From JAQVUB01 sp033809415 (GTDB lineage: Bacteria; Verrucomicrobiota; Lentisphaeria; Oligosphaerales; Oligosphaeraceae), in the NCBI GenBank assembly GCA_033809415.1, contig JAPXLT010000302.1:1-5808 (forward strand): DNA of 5,808 nucleotides, read 5' to 3'. A program made the position numbers and the translations under genes. The notes below the pieces were generated by a model, which saw only the letters and a list, made by a program, of their open reading frames with translations, ran no database searches and was not told where the DNA came from. Position 1 is the stretch's first letter. Each line of letters starts with the position of its first letter. Below, in pieces: positions 1 to 5,808 of this stretch.

Positions 1-1216
1 CCCGCGGCATCAGCAAGGCCAGTTCTCGCGTCTCGCCGGCAACCAAGGTTGTTGCGTCCGGGATGCGGTTGTTGACGCCAGTTGTCGAGATGGCTTTCAG
101 GCCGATTTTCCCCGGATCGCCAGTGAAACGGATTTCCCAGTTTGATACTGTGCCAACTCGATACTTGCTTTCGGAAATATCATACACATAGTGGTGATAT
201 TCGCCATCGGGTGTGACGGCAAACGGCCCGCCGCCCACGGCTTTGCGTGTCCCATTATGGTTGACAATGCAGGCAAAGCCGACATAGCCAGGCGTCGTGC
301 TCATGAATGATATGTCAATCTGCTTGATTTCCTCGATATTCCAATTCAGTCCATCTTGGTGATATGCGGTACTTCCATCGGTGGTCACTTCGAAGGCGTC
401 CTTTGCAGGAAGTGTTTCTACATTTCCGCTGATTTTGACCTTATTCTTGACTTCCGCCCCGCGCAGAGTGCGTTTGCTCAGCAGCGCCTTCATTTCATCT
501 TCACTGACCGCTTCGAGCTTAAGGTTCCGCAGTGCCACGGCTTTGTCGGCAAGCAGCTTAATCTGCGCTTTCACCGCCCCTCTCCACATGGAATTGAAGT
601 AGGCGCCAGATTCCTTTGCAGGAAATGCCAGCAGATTGAGTTTTTCCCAGCTGGCAGTCACCGGCACGTTCGGAACCCCAAATCCCATATTGCCGCCATC
701 TTCATGTTGGCGGATAACGGTGCCTCGAGGATACTTGCGCAGGGGTCTGTCAAATGTCAGCGCCCATCTTCCATCAGCCTCTTTGGTAATTGTTTTCACA
801 TAGTATGCAATTCTTCGATTTGGCAAATCCGACAGATCAGGCTTGGCATGGAAAACAACAATTGGCGCCTTGCTTGGCTGAACCCATTTGGAGGCATCCT
901 TCACAAACAAGGTGTTTCCGCCTGTGCAATCCTCAATCATCTCCGTTTCAGTTCCAGCGACCGCATTCAGCCAGAACGAGCGAATCTCAGCGCCATCCTC
1001 GGCAAAGAACGACATTGACACACGCATCTTGCTTGCATCGTTTCCAGACACTTCTCCTGACAAGCGGTACATCTGCTTTGGATTTACAGGGAATGCCTCG
1101 CCTACGCTCTCCCACTTTCCAGGCTGTGTGGATGTAAAATCATCGCAGGTCAATAAGCCGTCAGCGCATAACGCGAAGGTGAAAAATATGAAGACCAAGC
1201 CTCCAAAATGTTTCAT
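1..1216 (-). CDS. Secreted multidomain protein, paralogue of the upstream GH42-like enzyme; C-terminus outside window
   Basis: ATG at 1214-1216 opens a frame that stays uninterrupted for 405 codons to the left edge. The start is supported by a GGAGG 8 bases upstream and by the signal peptide directly after it: MKH, a hydrophobic core of about 14 residues (FGGLVFIFFTFALC), and a likely signal peptidase I cut near ALCA|DG. The Cys is not in a proper lipobox. Residues about 25-125 look like a carbohydrate-binding-type beta domain (YRLSGEVSG, MSFFAEDG, VKDASKW). From residue 124 (AKPDLSDLPN) the protein aligns with the start of the neighbouring hydrolase as seen in this window: RPL..YP.GT..R.H.DGG, MW, a charged linker at about 235-260, then a second beta-sandwich with STTPG, PDGEY and WEIRFTG at about 295-370. 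A large catalytic domain downstream is expected by analogy but not seen. The family is known to me only by pattern, and function beyond secreted glycan binding is inference. The 619-bp gap from the previous gene argues for a separate transcript. Confidence 0.88.
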   Translation of the reverse strand, partial: MKHFGGLVFIFFTFALCADGLLTCDDFTSTQPGKWESVGEAFPVNPKQMYRLSGEVSGNDASKMRVSMSFFAEDGAEIRSFWLNAVAGTETEMIEDCTGGNTLFVKDASKWVQPSKAPIVVFHAKPDLSDLPNRRIAYYVKTITKEADGRWALTFDRPLRKYPRGTVIRQHEDGGNMGFGVPNVPVTASWEKLNLLAFPAKESGAYFNSMWRGAVKAQIKLLADKAVALRNLKLEAVSEDEMKALLSKRTLRGAEVKNKVKISGNVETLPAKDAFEVTTDGSTAYHQDGLNWNIEEIKQIDISFMSTTPGYVGFACIVNHNGTRKAVGGGPFAVTPDGEYHHYVYDISESKYRVGTVSNWEIRFTGDPGKIGLKAISTTGVNNRIPDATTLVAGETRELALLMPR

Positions 1217-1224
1217 ACCACGAT

Positions 1225-1229
1225 CCTCC
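1225..1229 (-). promoter_or_regulatory. Shine-Dalgarno sequence (GGAGG) of the second secreted protein
   Basis: The minus strand reads CGGAGGATCGTGGT before the ATG at 1216. GGAGG lies 8 bases from the start, a near-ideal spacing, and it fixes this Met as the initiator. The stretch upstream on the minus strand (about 1230-1350) is purine-rich with several A-runs. I could not place a convincing -35/-10 pair in it. Confidence 0.8.
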
Positions 1230-1354
1230 GATTTCTTTTTTCGTACACTATTGCCCAACTTCTTCTTTTTTGTAAAAGATTTTCAAAAGCCCGATGCGCA
1301 AGTTACTGGCCTTGAAGTTCTTTCTCTTTTTCAAGAAATTTTTTAGACAGAGAT

Positions 1355-1426
1355 TATGTCGCGCCCTTACAGGGCTTTGCCGATGGTGCGATCCCTGACC
1401 CAGGGCGTTGCCCCATAAGCGTTAAG
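1355..1426. repeat. Composite palindromic repeat, copy A
   Basis: The left block (1355-1376) is 22 bases identical to 1575-1596 in direct orientation and contains a perfect hairpin, GCCCT-TAC-AGGGC (1363-1375). The right block (1401-1426, ending CCCCATAAGCGTTAAG) is an inverted copy of 1543-1568 with 22 of 26 positions matching, and contains GGGC-GTT-GCCC (1403-1413). A third possible stem, CCCTG-ACC-CAGGG (1393-1405), bridges the unmatched middle segment and competes with the second hairpin. The layout resembles REP/BIME-type interspersed palindromes. I recall similar GGGCGTTGCCC and CGCCCTTACAGGGC motifs as common intergenic repeats in PVC-group and related genomes, but copy number was not checked. 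Confidence 0.7.
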
Positions 1427-1542
1427 CAGTTCAGTTTTTTTTAATTTTCAATCCTAAATTCCCCTTTTCAAAGCGACAAAAATGTCTTTTCCCGTTTGAA
1501 ATTTTGAATTTTGGAAGGCAAAATTGGGATTTCCGGAAACAA

Positions 1543-1596
1543 CTTAACGCCTATGGGGCGTTGCCCTGGGCTGGTATGTCGCGCCCTTACAGGGCT
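1543..1596. repeat. Composite palindromic repeat, copy B
   Basis: This copy begins CTTAACGCCTATGGGGC and carries GGGC-GTT-GCCC (1556-1566), then the same 22-base block as copy A (1575-1596) with the GCCCT-TAC-AGGGC hairpin at 1583-1595. A larger stem can also form between GCCCTG (1563-1568) and CAGGGC (1590-1595). Relative to copy A its first block is inverted and its second block is direct, so the pair is a mosaic rather than a simple inverted duplication. The CTTAACGC ends of the two copies face each other across an unrelated AT-rich core at 1427-1542. Confidence 0.7.
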
Positions 1597-1606
1597 GATT
1601 CCAACA

Positions 1607-1644
1607 TCGCCGATCCGGCTGATCTGACCGATCCTGCATCCTGC
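1607..1644. repeat. 9-bp GATC-phased tandem repeat with adjacent 7-bp duplication
   Basis: Three consecutive 9-mers end in GATC: TCGCCGATC (1607-1615), CGGCTGATC (1616-1624) and TGACCGATC (1625-1633). The last overlaps a 7-bp tandem duplication, ATCCTGC twice (1631-1644). The units are degenerate outside GATC, so this could be an eroded microsatellite or part of a longer dispersed repeat. It has no evident coding role. Confidence 0.55.
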
Positions 1645-1689
1645 CTCTTGCAGCGGAGAGCATTCGGGCATCGAAAGGCAAACATCAAT

Positions 1690-1712
1690 CACAACCGGGA
1701 CGGTTGCGCTAC
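1690..1712 (-). repeat. REP-like hairpin with GTAG foot
   Basis: The minus strand reads GTAG followed by CG and then a perfect 6-bp stem, CAACCG-TCC-CGGTTG (1692-1706), which extends outward by a G-T wobble and a C-G pair. A GTAG tetranucleotide beside a short palindrome is the known hallmark of REP sequences recognised by REP-associated Y1 tyrosine transposases (RAYT/TnpA-REP). No such transposase is in the window, so this would be a non-autonomous copy acted on in trans. It could also affect transcript stability between the two genes, although no T-run follows it on the minus strand to make it a terminator. Confidence 0.55.
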
Positions 1713-1764
1713 TTTTTAAACCGCTTGCCATTCCATCCGTCAAAGCAACAACCCCTATAAAAAA

Positions 1765-1794
1765 TTTTCGTGTCTTTTCGTGTCTTTTCGTTGT
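1765..1794. repeat. 10-bp tandem repeat (TTTTCGTGTC)
   Basis: TTTTCGTGTC occurs twice perfectly (1765-1774 and 1775-1784), followed by the diverged third unit TTTTCGTTGT (1785-1794). It sits about 40 bases past the stop codon of the GH42-like gene. On the minus strand it reads as repeats of GACACGAAAA. The period roughly equals one helical turn. I recall similar CACGAAAA-type intergenic repeats in related genomes, but no function is evident. Confidence 0.7.
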
Positions 1795-1835
1795 TAAAAA
1801 ATGAAACGATTTTTCTGAAAACCACCTTCAAGATG

Positions 1836-4800
1836 TCAGTATACCAGGAACCCGTAGACAAGCCCGGCAGTCGCCTGCCATTTTTGTCCGGAGCGGAATT
1901 CGCCTTTCAGGGGGCCAATGATGGACTTCATGCGCAAGCCATCAGGCAAGTTGACCTGTTTGACACCGCCAGTTGCCGCATACAAAAAGACGAGATCGTT
2001 GCCGATCCACAGCGGATCATTTTGATTTTCCGTAAACCGGAAGACGTCGGCGGAATTGATAATTTCAGCGAGAGTCTCCCTCGGCAAGTCCGGCAATGTC
2101 GAGAAGATATGCCGTGCCCCACGCAGGCTTTTGCGTACCAGAACCGGTCGCCCACCGGCATTGCGGCCGAGCACTTCATCATAGCCGCCTTCCGGATAAA
2201 AATGCGGGGCGTTGAGGAAGAGGCTGTTGTAAACCCCGGATTTCGTCTGTAAGGTTTCCTCGGTATCGTCAGCGGTCATAGTGACATCGAGATCAAGGAA
2301 ATCGCCGCAGAATTCGCTTTTTGGCCCCCGGTCCGGGTAACTGGAGCCTGCGCTGTAGAGCCAGAGCACGGTGGCATTTTCCTGTTCGAAACGTTGCCGC
2401 AATTGCATCCGATCCTGCTGGGAGAGCACCAGGGTTGGCAGCATGATGTAGAGCTTATGCGCGGGAGTCAACCCTTTTTCCAGCAAGTCGGCGGTGACCA
2501 AGCTCCGGAAAGGAGCGCCCAGAAAATTCAGGTGATTGAACACGCCGGATATCGCCGGCGGAAAAATGCCTTTTTGACCATCGACCGAGTAATAAATGCT
2601 CTGAACATCTCCAACCACCGCAATCTCCTGGGGTGTCAGATTCCGTACCGGGGGCAGAGTTTCATAAACCTTGAGTTGCTCGGCAAGTGCCGCAAGCAGA
2701 GCCGGCTCATAAAGGCTGCCCTTGATATGGTCCAGCCAATACTGTGCAATGCCCAAAGTACTGAACATGGCGAATTCCCGGTTGAAATGCCCTACAGCCT
2801 CCAAACCAGTTGAACTACGCCCGACATAGATATCATATGTCGGGGTTTCCCGCGGTCCGTAGGCATTGCGCTCATCATTTTCAATGTAGACGACTTTGCC
2901 GCGAAGGGTAAAGGTCGAGAAGGTCTGCATCACACCGTTCGCCATGCCGGTTTTGCGACAGGTGTACCTCGAGGGTGCCCGGAAAAAATCCAGGTCTGGC
3001 GATTTCACACAGTCCAGGAATCCATTGTGTCCAGTGATCAACTGGCTACGACCGGGACTGGCGGACAACTCGGTCATATACCCGTAATAGCCTCCCGTGA
3101 GCCACTTGCGTTCCGTACGATCCTTGATGGCTTTTCCAAAATAGATCAGGGCTTCGGCGAGGGACTGGTTGCGGAAGAGGCACCAATCCATGATCTGACG
3201 GTTGGTTTCCGGGCTAAGCAGGGAGCCGACCGCGCCGACGCGGCGCAATTTGTGATCCGGCATTGGTGCGCTGTCAATCTGCACTCCGGGCATTTGCCAG
3301 GCTTTGGCGAGCGCCTCATCGGTGCCGTAGATTCGGCGCAGCATTGCACGGAAGGACGCCAGATCGCCGGGGCTGTAGCCGGGCTGAGCCGGTTTGCCAT
3401 CGCGATCCTGCCCAGCGGTTGCGCCGCCCCAGAACCATTCATTGCCGCGGCTGTCACCGATGTTAGCACCCCAGACACGGTCAGCCCAATAGCTTTTTTT
3501 GACATGATCGATCAACGCAGTCAGAGGCGCGTCGGAGTCCGTCAGCCATTTTTTGGAACCGAGTGCCTGCACGTCATCGTAGGCATTGCGTTTTCCGTCT
3601 TCAAAATACTTTGACGTATCACCCGGATTTTCCTCGATCCACCATTCCGGCATGAAGAATCGGATATCGAGCATGAAGATCGCATCCGGGGCGACAGTCA
3701 GCAGCGTTTCAACATCCCGGTCGAGTTTGCTGAAGTCATATTTTCCGTGTCCCAGCCAGAAATCTTCAAACCGCGCAGATACCAGGAAGGATTTGAATCC
3801 TGCGTCCAGAGCTGGCATCAGGCGTTCTCTTTCTCTGGACATGAAAAAGGTGGGATCATATATCTTCCCGTTGAATTTCATCCGGGTACGTTGTCCGACA
3901 TTGATGAATTCCGCTTTCTGCAGAGCCGGTATGGTGAGTGGTTCCGCTTCAAGTTGCGCGAGGGGCTGGTTTCCTGCAATTTCCCAGAATTCGTCATCGA
4001 GGAATACCGTGCACTTTTCCTCTGTCGAGCGCAATTTCGGATATTTCACAGTGACCGTGCCATCTGCGTTTTCAACCATGGATGCAGGCAGCAGAAAGTG
4101 ATCCTTCGTGCCAGACTCGGAACGGCGCTCGAATCTCAATGTACGGAAGCTGGAAATCACCGGATCCCTCAGGATGGCAGTAAATTGCCCATTTTCGCTG
4201 TTTTTGATGGTAAAGACGCCTCGAGGACCGACATAGGCAAAGCCGATTGACGCCGCCCACGGAGCTGTAGTAGCCGGGTCGCCGAGCTCGACGGCGTGCT
4301 TTTCAAATTTTTCGGGGAGGTTTTTATCCTGCCCAGTTTCTTGGCACAACCAGGAGGAATCGGTGATGATCCATCGGCTCGATTTACTGGTTTTCAGGAA
4401 GATTTCTGCACAAAGCCCGGCCTGCTGGTCAAGATTGTAGACTCGGATGGCGATATTGTTGCGTCCGGGTTTAAGCAATTTGGCGATATCAAAGCGTTTT
4501 GGGACACGATATGGCCAGGTCTGTCCGACATGCACTCCGTTGACCAGAGTGTTTGAAACATCATCGGCCATCACCGCAATGGCGGCATATTCCGGAGCTT
4601 CCTCTAAATCGAATTCCTTGTAAAACCAGACATTGGCATAATTTGGCCCCAGGGTGTGGCTCAACCAGATCCATTGACTGCGCCAATACAATTCCGGCGT
4701 ATATCTTCGCCGGTAGGATTCCGTCACCAGTTGCGGCCAGCCGTTTTGACCATCCACCGAGATTTTGCCGAGGATCAGCGCTTCGGGCACCGTAAATGCG

Positions 4801-5808
4801 CATTCGTTGTGGCCAGGCTCGAGCCGGATGCGGGAGCCAGGGATGGGCTGCATCAGATGGTCAAGGAATTCGAGGGTGGCGCCAGGACATTTTCCATCGC
4901 GCCATTGCAGGCGGTATTTTCCCAGTGGGCGCAGAGCGGGAATTTCTACCGGTTGGCCAGGTAGCAGTTTTTCCGCGCCGGCGATCAGGTTTTTCTCGCG
5001 CTTGAATTCCGGGTTTCGGAATCCGATGACTTTGTTGATGTCGTGATATCCCCGGAAGCGTATGTTCCATCCCGTCAGCCTGGCTGCGGGGTTCCAGGAT
5101 GCGACATCGGTCGGGCAAAAAATAAAGCGGCGGTATTCCCCATCAGGGATGATAGATTCTGGCGGCATCTGGACAGACACCTTGTCGTCGCCGAGAAGTA
5201 TGGTCATGGTCGCTTCGAGAAAGCCCGGGGTGGATGCTTTGATATCGCATTCGAACTGCCCGATCTCAGAGCAGGGTATGTCTAGATGCGACTGAGTGAT
5301 TCCCGACCAGTAATAGCGTTCCCCCTTGTAGGTGAAAAAGCAGTTGGTAAACTCCTCTTCACCTGCACCGGATTTGAGAATTTTGCTGTATCCATACGGA
5401 GTGATTTTCTGTTTTTCCGCCAGGATTCGAGCCTGTTCCTCCTTGCGCATGCGTTCCAATTCCGCCTGGGGAACTTCCCGGAGAGTCCATTTTTTCAAGA
5501 TAACCGGTTCGGAGGAGTCGGTATTCAATGCCAATTTGACAAAGGCCGCGTTTTTCCACATATGATTCTGCAGCGCGGCATCTTCGACGGCCGGTTCGAT
5601 CAGTCGCCGGAACTCCTTTTGCGCGGGCAATGCCAGGCTCCAGCCCAGATGTCCACCGTCCTGATGCAGGCGAACCAGAGTGCCGACCGGATAACTGCGG
5701 CTCAACGGCCGGTTCATCTCGATCAGAAAACCTTCCTGATGACGGCTGACCTTGCTGACATAATATTCAATTTGAAAATTCGGCAGGTCGCTGAGATCGA
5801 CTTTGGCG
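1836..5808 (-). CDS. Large multidomain GH42-like glycoside hydrolase (beta-galactosidase-like), N-terminus outside window
   Basis: The frame is open from the right edge to a TGA at 1836-1838. Residues are numbered here from the first full codon (5805-5807), giving 1323 residues. The Met codon at 5715-5717 is internal: the 30 codons before it match the paralogue at 1-1216, so the real start lies upstream. Visible order: beta-rich domain about 1-110; charged helical linker about 111-137 (AELERMRKEEQARILAEKQK); a beta-sandwich about 140-290 (PDGEYRRF, WNIRFRG); another beta module about 275-370; a GH2/rhamnosidase-type sugar-binding jelly roll about 373-475 (WFYKEFDL, VNGVHVG, LKPGRNNIAIRVYN); a TIM barrel about 630-1045 with GH42-style signatures (GKYDFSKLD, FMPEWWIEENPGD); a flavodoxin-like trimerisation domain about 1060-1250; and a short C-terminal beta domain. 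Candidate acid/base is E790 in GNEW; candidate nucleophile is E976 in YIENDERN. Both are inferred. Probable role is exo-cleavage of beta-galactoside-type linkages in secreted glycan digestion. The fold class is fairly secure, but the substrate is not. No convincing terminator follows the stop. Confidence 0.87.
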   Translation of the reverse strand, partial: AKVDLSDLPNFQIEYYVSKVSRHQEGFLIEMNRPLSRSYPVGTLVRLHQDGGHLGWSLALPAQKEFRRLIEPAVEDAALQNHMWKNAAFVKLALNTDSSEPVILKKWTLREVPQAELERMRKEEQARILAEKQKITPYGYSKILKSGAGEEEFTNCFFTYKGERYYWSGITQSHLDIPCSEIGQFECDIKASTPGFLEATMTILLGDDKVSVQMPPESIIPDGEYRRFIFCPTDVASWNPAARLTGWNIRFRGYHDINKVIGFRNPEFKREKNLIAGAEKLLPGQPVEIPALRPLGKYRLQWRDGKCPGATLEFLDHLMQPIPGSRIRLEPGHNECAFTVPEALILGKISVDGQNGWPQLVTESYRRRYTPELYWRSQWIWLSHTLGPNYANVWFYKEFDLEEAPEYAAIAVMADDVSNTLVNGVHVGQTWPYRVPKRFDIAKLLKPGRNNIAIRVYNLDQQAGLCAEIFLKTSKSSRWIITDSSWLCQETGQDKNLPEKFEKHAVELGDPATTAPWAASIGFAYVGPRGVFTIKNSENGQFTAILRDPVISSFRTLRFERRSESGTKDHFLLPASMVENADGTVTVKYPKLRSTEEKCTVFLDDEFWEIAGNQPLAQLEAEPLTIPALQKAEFINVGQRTRMKFNGKIYDPTFFMSRERERLMPALDAGFKSFLVSARFEDFWLGHGKYDFSKLDRDVETLLTVAPDAIFMLDIRFFMPEWWIEENPGDTSKYFEDGKRNAYDDVQALGSKKWLTDSDAPLTALIDHVKKSYWADRVWGANIGDSRGNEWFWGGATAGQDRDGKPAQPGYSPGDLASFRAMLRRIYGTDEALAKAWQMPGVQIDSAPMPDHKLRRVGAVGSLLSPETNRQIMDWCLFRNQSLAEALIYFGKAIKDRTERKWLTGGYYGYMTELSASPGRSQLITGHNGFLDCVKSPDLDFFRAPSRYTCRKTGMANGVMQTFSTFTLRGKVVYIENDERNAYGPRETPTYDIYVGRSSTGLEAVGHFNREFAMFSTLGIAQYWLDHIKGSLYEPALLAALAEQLKVYETLPPVRNLTPQEIAVVGDVQSIYYSVDGQKGIFPPAISGVFNHLNFLGAPFRSLVTADLLEKGLTPAHKLYIMLPTLVLSQQDRMQLRQRFEQENATVLWLYSAGSSYPDRGPKSEFCGDFLDLDVTMTADDTEETLQTKSGVYNSLFLNAPHFYPEGGYDEVLGRNAGGRPVLVRKSLRGARHIFSTLPDLPRETLAEIINSADVFRFTENQNDPLWIGNDLVFLYAATGGVKQVNLPDGLRMKSIIGPLKGEFRSGQKWQATAGLVYGFLVY

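Larger units (their letters stand above)
1217..1835. other. Repeat-rich intergenic region between tandem paralogues, no credible gene
   Basis: These 619 bases separate the stop of the GH42-like gene from the start of its paralogue. Frames crossing the region (for example a 91-codon minus frame at 1468-1743) run straight through short repeats and show no domain-like features, so none is called. Reading along the plus strand, the region holds an AT-rich leader of the downstream gene (1217-1350), two copies of a composite palindromic element (1355-1426 and 1543-1596), a 116-base AT-rich core between them (1427-1542), GATC-phased 9-bp repeats (1607-1633), a GTAG-footed hairpin (1690-1712) and a 10-bp tandem repeat (1765-1794). 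No transposase or RNA gene is present. Confidence 0.75.

Noticed and set aside
356..1018. A 220-codon plus-strand open frame
   Set aside because: It lies antisense to the well-supported secreted protein, which has a signal peptide, a ribosome binding site and paralogue homology. Its own translation shows no domain-like pattern.
1311..1335. Inverted repeat CTTGAA...TTCAAG upstream of the second gene
   Set aside because: It is a 6-bp AT-rich stem with a 13-base loop in low-complexity sequence. There is no matching promoter or known operator pattern, so chance is likely.
1230..1350. Sigma-70-like promoter for the second gene
   Set aside because: Several TTGAAA/TTGCGC boxes exist on the minus strand, but none has a good -10 match at 16-18 bases spacing.
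1468..1743. A 91-codon minus-strand open frame in the intergenic region
   Set aside because: It is built almost entirely from the palindromic and GATC repeats, has no recognisable domain or clear ribosome binding site, and is the kind of spurious frame such repeats often create.
1797..1835. Possible terminator after the GH42-like gene
   Set aside because: The minus strand has only a very weak A/T stem (GAAA/TTTC) before a T-run. It is not strong enough to call an intrinsic terminator.
2858..3590. 13-base direct repeat CGTAGGCATTGCG at 2858-2870 and 3578-3590
   Set aside because: Both copies are in frame inside the hydrolase and encode R-N-A-Y in unrelated contexts with no further similarity around them. 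This is most likely coincidence.
5715..5717. ATG as the start of the GH42-like protein
   Set aside because: The frame is open to the window edge, and the 30 codons upstream (including AKVDLSDLPN) align with the paralogue, so this Met is internal.

Overview
The window reads as part of a glycan-degradation locus from a bacterium of the PVC group, most likely Lentisphaerota (Victivallales-like). That placement rests on recall of protein style: very long secreted glycoside hydrolases preceded by layered beta-sandwich modules, and intergenic stretches full of short palindromic repeats. It was not tested by a database search. Everything recognisable as coding lies on the minus strand.

In the direction of transcription the layout is as follows. 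(1) Positions 5808 down to 1836 hold the last 1323 residues of a large multidomain hydrolase with a GH42-like (clan GH-A) catalytic barrel and a beta-galactosidase trimerisation-like domain. Its true start lies beyond the right edge. (2) Positions 1835 down to 1217 are a 619-bp intergenic region with no credible gene. It holds several short repeats: a 10-bp tandem repeat, a GTAG-footed REP-like hairpin, a 9-bp GATC-phased repeat, and two copies of a composite palindromic element. (3) Positions 1216 down to 1 hold the first 405 residues of a second secreted protein, with a clear Shine-Dalgarno sequence and signal peptide. It runs off the left edge.

The N-terminal part of the second protein aligns with the N-terminal part of the first, starting with an almost identical AK(V/P)DLSDLPN block. 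The two genes are therefore tandem paralogues with a shared secretion and carbohydrate-binding-like front end. The alignment predicts that about 123 residues of the first protein, including its signal peptide, lie outside the window, for a full length near 1446 residues. Both products probably act outside the cytoplasm on plant or host glycans, the first most plausibly as a beta-galactosidase-like enzyme. The catalytic part of the second is not visible.

I see no defence system, RNA gene, CRISPR array or transposase. The points most worth following up are the divergent active-site signature of the GH42-like enzyme, the unnamed shared N-terminal module, and the mosaic repeat cluster between the paralogues.
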